Part shown: positions 23,580 through 33,559 of the stretch, one piece after another
How positions within the stretch are numbered: position 1 is the first letter of the stretch
Layout of the letters: every line of letters begins with the position of its first letter
Source: Calonectria ilicicola
Taxonomy: Eukaryota; Ascomycota; Sordariomycetes; Hypocreales; Nectriaceae
Assembly: GCA_020809705.1 (NCBI GenBank)
Contig: CP085827.1
Location: 4,774,001-4,838,000 of the forward strand
Length of the DNA: 64,000 bases
Direction: 5' to 3'
The notes under the pieces: generated by a model
Database searches by the model: none
The model's input: only the letters and a program-made list of their open reading frames with translations
Told to the model about the DNA's origin: nothing
Translations under genes and position numbers: made by a program

Positions 23580-24953
23580 CTAGCCAAATTTCTTCTCAAA
23601 CTTCTTGAGCATCCCAGAGACACCGCGCTCCAGCCGTCCAGCATTCTCCTCAAGTTTACCCTTTACCTCTGTCTTTGGATGATAGCCATGATTTTCTGGG
23701 TTGGACATCTCTGCTTGTGTAGGTCGGTAAAGTTGTTGATGAATGCTATAGTCAGTGCTCCCGGTATTCACCTGTGGCTGCTGGGCGTATGAATATTGGG
23801 AGTAGCCGCCGGGAGGTGGAGGCGGAATCGCAGGGTTAGATACTGGTGGAGTTGGTTGCCCTGGAGGTTGGGCAAGTGATTGCTGAGCTGGTGGTTGCGA
23901 TGTTGGTGGGCCGGGGAAAGCTGGGTTGTAAGGGCTGCTGAGGCCACCCTGGGTAGGCATTGTTGCGGCCCGTTGAAGACCGGGATGGCCAAACTGCGGT
24001 GGAGGCAGACCAGGGCTTGTCAGCCCACCTGGTGGGAATTGAGATGGTGGCGGCATTCCAGGAGTAAATGGCTGCTTGTGATAATCGTATGCCACAGCCA
24101 CCGCCAGCGGGTTCAGAGGGTCCTCATCTGGAGGGGGCGTCTTTTCTCGATGTTGGATTGTCTCGGGAGCGGCGGGAGCAGCCGGGTTGTAAGCCATAGG
24201 TACAAAAGCAACCGGTGCTTCTTGCTGGGGCGCCGGAGGTGGTCCTTTCGGAGGTGGCGCAAAGCTCTGAGAGCTGTTGTGCGAATGGGTACCTGGTGAT
24301 CCGTACTGTGGATCAGAAATGGCTGCATTCTCCAACTTTTGAACCACGGCGCTCATGGGTGCGGGTTGAGGTGGTGGACCAGGTTCATCCAGAATTTCCA
24401 CCTGAGAGGGCTGGATGACCATTCTCACGCCATTGACGAACTTGAGTGCATCCTGCTGCGTCCGAAAGTAAACGTCCAATGAATGAAGCTTGTAGTGGTA
24501 TTTATTTTCATTTCGCGGGTCGTATGTTGGTAGATGCCATTCATTTTGGTCCACGTTGTCGGCCACAGTAAGGGAAACCATGCAATGGTGCTTGTAAGAG
24601 TATCGCAGGCGGGTTTGATCTAGGACTGTTGAAAAGCAGAGTCAGCAATCACACGTTCGTCAGCAGGTTACTTTGGTTGCTCACAGCCCTCAAAGGCGTC
24701 TTGGTCATCGGCACCAGGGTTGTTGGCGATTTCAATGCGACATCGTCTCTCGCTGGCGTTCTCGAACAGGTAGACGTAAGAGCCTTTGTCGAATCTATGG
24801 TGCCGAGGCTTCACCTCAGGCGGACCGTAAAAATAGTGAATATCTCCGAAGCTTTTGAGTAAATAAGTCAGTGCCCAAACATTTTCGTTTTCTCCCATTG
24901 GGTCGCAATACTTACAGAGTCGCTACGCTCTCCTCACCTGGCCGGACTGCCAT
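23580..24953 (-). CDS. Conserved-looking proline-rich protein with a PH/EVH1-like N-terminus, 416 residues
   Basis: Exons 24953-24916, 24851-24685 and 24625-23580; phases agree (1251 nt). Residues 1-135 look globular: VATLFGDIHYFYGPPEV, YVYLFENASERRCRIEIANN, YHYKLHSLDVYFRTQQDALK. The alternating strands ending in a helix (DALKFVNGVRM) resemble the PH/EVH1 fold, but no signature proves it. Residues 140-370 are Pro/Gln/Ala-rich with runs such as APPPKGPPPAPQQ and no predicted structure. The C-terminal 30 residues form a charged amphipathic helix (NAGRLERGVSGMLKKFEKKF). I do not recognise a named family. A scaffold or adaptor role would fit the architecture. It shares a 629-nt divergent promoter with the Pol kappa gene. 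Confidence 0.82.
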
Positions 24954-25582
24954 GATGTGAGATTTATGACTGGAGCTGTGACTACGGGAGGACCACGCAG
25001 GTCCCGAGAGGGGTAGAAAGAGGTAGCTCCGACACACTTGTCACCGCGAGGGACAATGCGCAAAAATGCAATCAAGAAATGACAGGAAGAGGAAGGGAGG
25101 CGGGGAAAATGCGACCCAAGACGAGCAATTTGCGCGAGCCTGGCTTTTGTACTCTGCTCGAGGCCGCCACTGGGCAGCTAGGCGGGAACATGGTTGATCA
25201 GCGTCTGTTCCAACAGGCCGACTTTGCATGTGTAGCCCTGCAACGATCGATGATGTCGGCGCTTAAACGCCTGCTCTGGGCACCTCTTGGATAATCACCA
25301 ACCAATCACCGTCGAGAGACCCTTGGTGTTGTTAATTAACCGTCCCAAGCCCCCACATACATCACTGTCACATGGAGGGGTAGGAGCGCTGGAAAAGTGC
25401 GACTGTCGAGCCAAGCGACAGCACGTGACTTCGTGTTCTGCCTAGAACGCGTTTGTCATGACAAGCGCAAAGATCACGTCTCAAACTGCCCCTCGCCATT
25501 TGCGACGCGACGGCTTTTCTGTTGGCTATCAGGCCAAAGGACATGATGAATCTGCGCTGTCTGAAGTGCAAAACGCTTCGAT
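24954..25582. promoter_or_regulatory. Divergent promoter between the proline-rich protein and DNA polymerase kappa
   Basis: A 629-nt region serves two genes transcribed away from each other. It contains an exact MluI cell-cycle box (ACGCGT) on the Pol kappa side and several GCGACG/CGCGAG runs. A short upstream ORF in another frame begins with ATG ATG at 25541 and overlaps the Pol kappa start, so it might reduce initiation there. Confidence 0.5.
25447..25452. promoter_or_regulatory. MCB (MluI cell-cycle box), ACGCGT
   Basis: The palindrome lies 131 nt before the Pol kappa ATG. MCB sites bind MBF (Mbp1/Swi6) and drive G1/S expression of DNA replication and repair genes in yeasts. Its position fits that use, though a six-base match alone is weak evidence. 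Confidence 0.4.
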
Positions 25583-27500
25583 ATGACGCCCAAGGATCAG
25601 CCGGAAGAGTTGCCCCCAGCCAACGATGCCCCTGATGAGAACACTGAAGATGACCTCAAGACCCTAAAGTATCACCTTCTTGGCCCATCTCTTACAAAAG
25701 CTGGCCAAGACAAGGTCGATCAAGGCAAGGTAGATTTGCCGCAATTTCACCACGAAAATGCCGCTCACCATTTATTCCTAGGTTTCCGAGATTATTTATA
25801 ATGCCTCCAAAGGCTCCAAGTTCTTCAATCGTGAGGAAGTTCGTGACAAAGTCCTGACAGAAAAAATTGATCGCATCAAGGCTCGGAAATCCCAGCTCGA
25901 AAAACATGATCTCACCCGTGAGCTGCGCAATGCTGATCGCTTGCTATCCGAGTTTGAAGTAACCAGAGACCTCACTCAACACATTGTCCACGTCGACTGC
26001 GACGCCTTTTATGCAGCTGTAGAGCTTCTCGACCGCCCAGAGTTGAAAGATCTTCCATTCGCGGTTGGAGGTGGTGTCCTGACAACATGCAATTATGTGG
26101 CACGTCAGTATGGCTGTCGGTCAGGAATGGCATCCTTTGTAGCCAAGAAACTATGCCCTAATCTCATTTTCATCAAACTAAACTTTACCAAGTATAACGC
26201 CAAGGCTCAAGAAGTAAGGGAGGTTCTCGCAGACTACGACCCAAGGTTTGAGAGCGCAAGCATTGATGAGGCATATCTTAACATTACGGAGTACTGCCAA
26301 GAGCACAATATGGATCCTGCAGAAGCAGTGGAGAAAATGAGAAAAGAAATACATGAAAAAACGAAAATCACAGTGTCCGCTGGTATTGCTGCAAATGCAA
26401 AACTGGCCAAAATTTGTTCCAATATGAACAAACCGAATGGACAGTATGTCTTACCCAAAGATCGGGTTTCCATCATGAATTTTATGAAAGATTTACCAAC
26501 CCGCAAAGTCACGGGAATTGGGCGAGTTCTCGAGAGAGAACTCTTGGAAATTGGGATCAAAACATGTGGCGATATATATGAACACCGGCAACTTATCAAC
26601 CCACTCTTTGGAGACAAAACTTCTACATTCCTATTTCGATGCTATCTTGGTCTAGGGCGTACCCGAATTCAGCCTGCAGAGGAATATGAGCGCAAGAGCG
26701 TGGGAACCGAAAGTACCTTTCGTGAAATGTCCGATCCCACCCAACTCAGGGAAAAGCTTCGTTGGACTGCTGAAGAACTCGAAAAGGACCTGAAAAAGGC
26801 AGAATGCAAGGGCCGTACTCTTTGTCTCAAGGTCAAATTGCATACCTTTGAAGTATTTACCCGCCAGGCAGTTGTCCCAAGAGCAATATGTCTTGCGGAT
26901 GACCTGTACAATTACGCCTTGCCTATCCTTGCGAAAATCGAGCAGGACATGCCAGGCTTGAGACTTCGATTGATGGGACTTCGAGTCACCCAACTTGTCA
27001 GCACCAAGAAGCCAGACACAATGGCATTCTTCGGGTTCCGGCCACGTACGAATGATTCTGGTGAGCAATCTGACAGTGTGCTCAAACGCAAGGCTAGTGA
27101 CGACGAAGAATGGGAACAATGGCCAGAAGAAGAGTTCCAGGCGACTTCCGGGGATGATTTCTTGGATGATCTTCCTCCTAGTAATCAAGATAATGACGCC
27201 TCGCCAAGGAGCCATGGTAAAGAAATTGTCCCCAATCCTCGAAAAGAGGACACAGCTCTAGAAGCAGAAGTATGGGACTGTCCGATTTGCACTCGCCCAC
27301 AGACAGCTGACGAGCGACTGTTCAACGAACACATTGACTTATGTTTGTCTCGCCAGACGATTCGAGATGCGGTTCAGGCTGATGGCACATCAATATCACG
27401 AGATACACCACCCGAAACTAAGAAGGCACGAATAGTTGATAAAAAGAGGGGACGGCCACGGACTGTTGATCCAAAGCAAAAACAATTATTCTTTGGTTAA
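25583..27500 (+). CDS. POLK: DNA polymerase kappa (Y-family translesion polymerase), 621 residues
   Basis: Exons 25583-25729 and 25782-27500; the 52-nt intron is phase 0. The enzyme copies past damaged bases in the nucleus. Residues 1-105 form the kappa-specific N-clasp (KFFNREEVRDKVLTEKIDRI). Catalytic motif HVDCDAFYAAVE carries Asp121 and Asp123-type metal ligands, and SIDEAYLN at about 209-216 supplies the second acidic pair (Asp211, Glu212). The thumb helix-hairpin-helix is KVTGIGRVLERELLEIGI; the little finger follows to about 465. A UBZ4-type zinc finger, CPICTRP...HIDLC, lies at about 549-571 for ubiquitinated PCNA. The tail has an AT-hook-like KRGRPR and ends QKQLFFG, which resembles a minimal PCNA-binding box. 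Pol kappa, not Rev1 or Pol iota, is supported by the N-clasp and UBZ layout. Shorter than human Pol kappa, which has two UBZ fingers. Confidence 0.95.
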
Positions 27501-27724
27501 ATTGGATGTCAGTGGCGAATGTGATTTTGGATAAAGAAGATGAATAATACGATTGATGACGCGGATGAGCATCTCTATTCCTTGTACTTTTACGCACATT
27601 GTCTATGTTCCTAAGGCAACTTTTGTTGGTTGGGAAACCTAAATACTAAATCATTCCTAAACGCCTTGCCTGCATTCTGTAATGTGAAATGTCAAATCTA
27701 TCTTTCAGAAATAGTTGCGCGGAC

Positions 27725-30027
27725 TCAAGCTTCACGACTGGCAATGCGGTCCATCGTTTTAGTTCGCCTGATTCTCATATCTTCTTCCTCCTCCTTGTGG
27801 AGCTCCTCGCCTGGTAGACGCACCGCCTTGTCCAAAGCAACAGGCAGTCCACGATGACGACCTCTGAGCATGACGATACAAAGGACGACCTTGCTTCCGG
27901 TGTGCCAAGCACCAGAAAAGCTGTAGTTTGCATTTGGGTATCCAATGGAAAGTCCAACGCAGGCATAGCCTGACACTACTTCGAATAGGATATTGAATAG
28001 ACTGTAGGCGAGTGGCTTGTCAAGAAAATGGTCGGTTTCAATAATCATGATGATCAACAGCGGCACAACGAGCCACCACAGATCGTGGGCCAACTGGCCG
28101 CGAATCTGCTGGCTGATGAAAGAAGTGCGCGAAGTACCATCGCTCTTGGGCGCAGCGGCCACACCGACACCACCAAACGTCATGGATCTCTTCACGCCTT
28201 TCTTCAGTCCCTTGCCCACAGCGGCTGTGGCTCTGCGTCGAAGGTCCTTTTTGGGTCGGGAATCATCGATTGCGGTGGCAGCCGTGCCTCCGTTCTCTTG
28301 ATCTGCAAGCGCAGAGTCCTCCTCGTAGATACCAAGTGACCTTTCTTCATATACGTTGGAGTGTCGCATTGTGATGGAAACGGGGTAGACGGAAATGTAC
28401 ATCATGACCATGTACAAAAGCTGAACTGCAGGGTAAAGGGCACCGATCGAGACGACGGCGAAACCGGCGGCACGGACAGCTAGATGATATGTTAGTTCAG
28501 ATCACGAGAGGTACATCATTTGAACTCACCGATTGCTTGAAACCAGCCTGCAAAGACCTGGTCTCCAACGGGCATGGACTCGATCGTGGGGTTTCCAATG
28601 TTCAAGACCTCAAAAGCAACCCAGTCGATAGTATTGATGACGACAAGTACAAGAAGGAGCCACCATGTGGCTTGAGATGGAAACAGTGTAGTATAAACTC
28701 GTCGGGGGTACTTGAGGATGAACTCGAGTGTATCTCTCCAGGGCCCGTACTCGGAGGAAGTTGTCAAATTAAGAACCTTGAGAATAAACCAGAGAATAAA
28801 TCGCAGAAACAGGGGATATCCGGTGTTTCCAGCGACGACAAGGGCACCAACAACGATGAGGACAAAATAGTCGCTTTGGAAAACGCTCATTCCCGGATCA
28901 ATGACGGACATGCCTGCGTTATTGAAAGCAGAGCCAGACAAAAAGATGCCTGCCCACCAGGGATTGGCACCATACTGCCTTGAGAGGTCCGATTTGTTGA
29001 CCGCAATCCAGGCGCCCAGAGCAATTCCGCTGAGAATCTGCCACAAGAGGCCATACAAAGGCACAACCAGGGCAAGGACCTTTAGGGCGCGGTACTCGCA
29101 TCCGCCCAACATCTCCCGTTCATCTGAGCTGAGGTCGTAGAATTGACCTCTTTTAGTGACATTATCCTTGCTCAGGATGTCCTTCCAATAGGAGAAGAAA
29201 CTTTCCGACTCGTCGGATTTGGCGGAGGTAGCAGTTGATGGTCGCTGGGTCTCGTTATCGGGTTCTTGATTCCTATGATCATAAATGGACTTAATTGCCC
29301 GATCAGATCGACCAAAGGAAGGAGCGAATTGGATGCGACTTGGAGACGCCTCTATATCTGGAACAATGGTTGGTGTGCGGCTGGCGTGCTCGTCATCCGT
29401 GGATCCAGACTCATTCGGAGTCGTCAAGCGATGCTCAATCCCATTGACCAACACACCTTCGCGGACCGGACCGGACTCATCTCCCTTTTCTGGGTCAGGT
29501 AGATTGGTTTGGGAGCTCTTCGTGAGATTGATGGCGCTTTTGCGCAGACTTTTGAATTTGTCAAATGAGAGATACGGTCGGTCAGGACCGCCCTCCTTTT
29601 GGGCGGCATGGCGTTTGCGGTTTTCACGTTCGATCCTGACAATGTCCTCGAAGCGCTTCTCAAAGGCACGTTTACGAGCTAGAACGGTCCAGAACGAGAC
29701 CCAGATGACGCTGCCAAGAATAAAAGTTAACCAAATGAGGACCTGCTGCCACGTGGTTAACCTGCTGAGGTCGACCGAGTTGAGGCCGGTGTTGGTGATG
29801 GCCGAGGTAATGAGAAATAGGCAGTCTGCAAACCCAATGTTTCCTTGGGGGTTGTCTGATCCCCAGAGAATGACGGAGAGGAGGAGGGTAGCAACAATGA
29901 AGTAGGTGTAGTGGATGGTGATGTAATTAATGGGCGGAACCCAGCCGCCCAGAGTCTCCGCCGCAGACGCGAGTCGAGGATGTTCCTCGAGTAGGTCGTC
30001 CCAGCGGTGTTTGAGATGATAAAACAT
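27725..30027 (-). CDS. TRK1: Trk-family potassium transporter, 750 residues
   Basis: Exons 30027-28530 and 28479-27725 (50-nt intron; phases agree). Trk proteins mediate high-affinity K+ uptake at the plasma membrane, built from four membrane-pore-membrane units. Pore-loop signatures in order: SAITNTGLNSVDL (about 76-88), SAFNNAGMSVIDPGMSVF (about 366-383), VAGNTGYPLFLRF (about 396-408) and AIAVRAAGFAVVS (across the splice junction at 500). A hydrophilic, Ser/Asp/Glu-rich cytoplasmic loop of about 170 residues separates units 1 and 2, as in fungal Trk. The C-terminal part ends with charged REA. It is shorter than yeast Trk1, mainly because the long loop is shorter. No other transporter family has these pore glycines in this arrangement. 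Confidence 0.93.
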
Positions 30028-31477
30028 TTTTGTAGTAGATGGAACGAAGGAGACTAGAGTAAGCGAGAGTGGCGATGAAGGCGAATGGTGGACGACGGGT
30101 TATCTGAAGAGTGAGGACATGGTCGCCGGCTTGGCGATGGCGAGATGGATGGCCAAGATGGCGATAAAAGGTCAATTATATAGAGCGAAGGTCGCGAAGA
30201 TGAAAAAATAGGAAAAAGAAGGGAGATATGGCCAAAAACCCGGAAAACTTGGAGATCAAATCGAATCGGCCAAGCAAAAGAAAGGAAAAAGGGAGGTAGT
30301 CGCGTGGGGGCCAGGGAAGCTTGCTGGTGGTAGCGAAGCCGTGACAGTTGGCGGCGCATGGGGTGGACAGGGTTCATTGTGCGACCAGTTACAGCCAGGT
30401 TTGATGTGATCCAAATCTCGACTCATCGAAAAAGTACAGCTACGCGTATCACCAGCGCCATGACTTTGGCCGAAATGCACCACGCGACCAGAAACCTGGT
30501 TATGATTATGGAACCAATCATCCCAAAACTCGGCATCCCGGAGCCCTCCAACCGCCGACGAGGCCGTAAAGAAGCTCGCCGTCTTTCATTTCGAGGCCGG
30601 GATGGAGTCCCTGAATAACAAGCTATGACCCCCAGGCACAGCGAAATAAAGGACAGCCAAGAGCCCAAGAGGGCCAAGCCGGCAAATGTGGATGGGTCGT
30701 TTTGCGATCTGGCGAAACACGGCCCTTTGCTCGTAACTGACTTTGATGATTCCCTAGGGCCCCCCATGGGCGATACGTGGGAAAGCCCTACAATGACCAC
30801 GTCGACATGTTTAAACGTCCCGTCCGCGAGTCTTGGGTTTCAAGATTGCGGCCCGCGCATGGCTCAAGGACCGGACGAAAAGCCCCTAATGGCCCGACAG
30901 TCACCAGCTTCGGCACCTGGCCCCTGGCGTACCGGCCCATTAGCTTCCGGGGAGCCACGGCGCCCTCCCAATGCTCAATTAATTCTCGGGCGGGTATCAG
31001 TGGAGGCCGCTGATGGAAACTCTAAGGTCAGCCTTTTTGATGACGCCGCCCGCCCGCGTGGGCTGTAGCTTTGTTCATCAATCTTTATCCCAACCTTGTT
31101 AAAATTTAAGAGAGCCGATCTTTTTTGGCCGTGACAGAACCCTATTCCGACGTCCAAGCACGTGAGGTCTGCCACGATACGCGAGTGGCGACGAAGCGCG
31201 CGCTGGTTCGCTCATCATTACCAGCTTAAGAGGGGGGAAATCAGAATCAACAGCTCCTCCCTGCCGCGCCAAAGTGGCTCCGGGGGAGCTCCCCTGCAGT
31301 ACCCGGCCGCATCTGGGCAAGCCCCAGATCAAGCTGGCTGTGAGGCCTCCACAGCCCCAAGCCATCACATGTTTGGTGCCGAAAATCCGGTTTCCAATGT
31401 TTCCAGAGCATCTATCCAATTACTACCGCTCTTATAAAAAGATGCTGCTCCCCGAAGCCCACCTAATAAGTCTCTGT
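30028..31477. other. Intergenic upstream of the Trk gene
   Basis: About 1.45 kb; should contain the Trk promoter and leader (30028-30400, G/A-rich on + because the gene is on the minus strand). ORFs up to about 147 codons (30625-31068) have no recognisable features. No gene is supported. Confidence 0.5.
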
Positions 31478-31690
31478 TCATGTTTTCAGCACTCCATCTC
31501 TTCTCTCTAAACCGCTGCATAAACCAACCACACAGGGTGGCTGACAATAAGCTCCAGATTTGGCTTCATTTTTGGTAGGATCATGCTTATCACACCAATG
31601 AGCTAGTCCTAAAGACGTGGAGTATGGTATGGTAGTCAAAATGCAGAGAGCAAATGCGAGATAGCTTCCCGTTGTCAATTGAAATGAAAT
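31478..31690 (-). pseudogene. Small secreted Cys-containing protein ORF lacking an ATG
   Basis: The frame reads from ATT at 31690-31688 to TGA at 31480-31478, 70 codons. It has the pattern of a signal peptide: polar SFQLTTGSY, hydrophobic LAFALCILTTIP, then a small-residue cleavage region YSTSLG. The mature part holds several Cys (HWCDKHDPTK, AYCQPPCVVGLC). No in-frame ATG exists; ATT stands exactly where a start codon would be expected. Either one base change (ATG to ATT) inactivated a small secreted protein, or initiation uses ATT, or a start exon lies upstream. I do not recognise a family. Start at 31690 is my inference. Confidence 0.3.
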
Positions 31691-31923
31691 CTTCCTTTCA
31701 ACTCAACGCAGCTCCGTTTCAATCTGCCCGTCTCTCCGGTTTTCCGTCTCTCAGCTGAGCATTGAGTCAGCAACCTCAAACATGCACTTCCCTTCAACCT
31801 CCTTGTGGCTTCGCTCAAGTGCGTCATGACGGCGTCGGGATACAACCATGTTTGTCAGCACAATGTTTGGGTGACATCTTGGGGTTACCCTAGCATTACA
31901 GTCTGAGTACTCCGTCCTGGGGA
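31691..31923. other. Spacer between two gene relics
   Basis: No ORF or motif of note. It would contain the former promoter of the secreted-protein ORF. Confidence 0.4.
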
Positions 31924-32265
31924 CTACCCGGTAGCTTCAATTTTCATGCGGAATGCGGCGAGGACCATCTGGCAAGCCTCGCCAACCACACTCCGAAAGT
32001 TATTGTTTGAGGCAGCATCAGTGGCATTAGTCGTACTCTCAAGAAGGAGAATATCGCCCAGACATCGCCCAGAGAACTCTGTACAAGGCATTCCATAGAA
32101 GATTTCGGCCAAATCTAACGGAGACATTTGCTTCTGCGAATGTAGTAGGATCGTGTTCTAGTTGCTTGCACAGAAACCCTTACTAACGTGGGTATTCGTC
32201 TCGAGATGTTCTTTGGGGGCCTGAATGTGATAAGGAACGACCGATGCAAACAGCCTTAATGTTTT
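31924..32265 (-). pseudogene. Two-exon gene fragment of unknown family
   Basis: Two coding-like blocks join across a good 54-nt intron (32187-32134, donor GTTAGT, acceptor TTCGCAG) in one phase. Block one reads TLRLFASVVPYHIQAPKEHL and on to TNTH; block two reads KQMSPLDLAEIFYGMPCTEF, then GRCLGDILLLESTTNATDAA, ending FRMKIEATG before TAG. The block-one frame runs into a TGA just before position 32265 with no ATG, so the 5' end is missing or lies in an exon I could not find. The C-terminal part faintly recalls the tails of fungal Zn2Cys6 regulators of the AflR type, but I would not assign it. An ATG inside block two (32127) could start a 67-residue protein. A degraded or partial gene is most likely. 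Confidence 0.3.
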
Positions 32266-32621
32266 GGTGCATAGTCATATGCCAATAAGGATATAAAAGC
32301 GATCACATCGGCTATTTGGACATGATGAATCATCATTATTCATGTAGAACTCACCATGACTCCTACAGCACTGTTTTAAACAAGATGATGCGTGCTGTGG
32401 TGCGAATTGAATACAAATTTTCAATATTTGGTTCAGCAATCTCATTATTCAGGGAATGGAGTAAATCCACTTCACCCTTCATTTGCTATGAATTGCAGCA
32501 TATCCCAAAGGAATATATTCTGCATCAATTGGATGCATATCATGAAGACTATCCTAGGCCGTAAACCATCATCATTTTATATGCCAATGTCTCGATGTAA
32601 AATCGTAGTCATGCATGCATA
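32266..32621. other. Intergenic, AT-rich
   Basis: A/T-rich 356-nt spacer that includes the 3' side of the FKBP gene. Nothing coding is seen. Confidence 0.5.
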
Positions 32622-33477
32622 TTACAGCTCCTCGTGAGCAGCAGCGTCATCGGTATCAGCAATGATAGTCTTGGCAGCCTCAGTAGCCTCAGAAACAACG
32701 CTGGCGACCTTCTCGGCAACACCCTCGGCGGCTTCTTCTTTCTTTTCCTCCTTCTTCTCCTCCTTCTTCTCCTCCTTCACCTCCTCCTTCACCTCCTCCT
32801 TCACCTCCTTCTTCTCTTCCTCCTTCTTAACGTAGTCGATCACATCGGGCTCAGGGACACCCTTGATGCCGACAAGCTCCGTCTCGAAGACTGGGTGGAA
32901 AGTCAGTTGCACTTCTCATGAGATGTGGGCCGGGGACAATCATACTCAAAGTAGATCCAGCAGGGATAGGCCCCATGGCGCGCTGACCATAGCCTAGTCC
33001 GGGAGGGATGGTCAAGGTCCTGAATTGACGTAAGTACGTGTCATGATTCGAAACAGGGCGAAATTGATCACTTACCTCTTCTCACCAATGCACATGTCCA
33101 AGAGACCCTGGTCCCAACTTGCACAAACCGTCAATATAATCAGGCAAAAATGTATTGTTACGACTTCATTGCATACCCTTGGATGACCTGACCAGCACCG
33201 ACCTTGAAATCAAGAGGGCGGTTGCGGTTGTAGCCTTAAAGCGGTCAGTGGGGTAATTCATTCAATTTGTCGTTAATTCAAGAGGCCGTAACATACTGGC
33301 ATCAAACTCCTTGTTGTTGCTGGCCAGTCTGCCGCGGTAGTGCATAGAGACCGTGTCACCCTTCTGGGTCTTGCGCTCGCAGTTCACAGCGGTCGTAACC
33401 TCGATCTTGAGGTCATCGGCAGCAATGACACCGGTGGCGGCCGACACGAGGACGGAGAGAAATAGGGCGGCCTTCAT
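32622..33477 (-). CDS. FPR2: ER-lumen FKBP-type peptidyl-prolyl isomerase with Lys/Glu tail and HEEL signal, 207 residues
   Basis: Five exons: 33477-33297, 33234-33177, 33117-33076, 33019-32946, 32890-32622 (624 nt, all phases agree). FKBPs catalyse cis-trans isomerisation of Xaa-Pro bonds and bind FK506/rapamycin. Residues 1-19 are a signal peptide ([16 protein letters not shown]). The FKBP domain covers about 26-130 with the pocket residues in place: MHYRG, FDASY, GQVIQGWDQGL, LGYGQ and [10 protein letters not shown]. Residues 137-185 form a repetitive Lys/Glu tail ([18 protein letters not shown]), coded by tandem CTCCTTCTT-like units on the + strand. The protein ends AAHEEL; HEEL is a variant of the HDEL retrieval signal, placing it in the ER lumen. 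A TGACGTCG sequence about 75 nt before the ATG might be a bZIP (stress/UPR) site. Confidence 0.93.
32745..32815. repeat. Tandem CTCCTT(C/A)(T/C) repeat coding the FKBP Lys/Glu tail
   Basis: Units of about 12 nt (CTCCTTCTTCTC and CTCCTTCACCTC types) repeat within the last FKBP exon. On the coding strand they give EEKK and EEVK blocks. Such repeats can change length by slippage without shifting the frame. Confidence 0.75.
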
Positions 33478-33551
33478 TGTGGCGGTTCGGGTGGGCGGAG
33501 CGGATGCGATTGGGGTCCGGGATGGAAACAGACGGAGTCAGGTGCGGCCGG

Positions 33552-33559
33552 TGACGTCG
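33552..33559. promoter_or_regulatory. CRE-like TGACGTCG upstream of the FKBP gene
   Basis: TGACGTCG differs in the last base from the CRE/ATF palindrome TGACGTCA and lies 75 nt before the ATG of an ER-resident protein. bZIP factors such as Hac1 or Atf1 could bind; the evidence is the short match and its position only. Confidence 0.25.
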
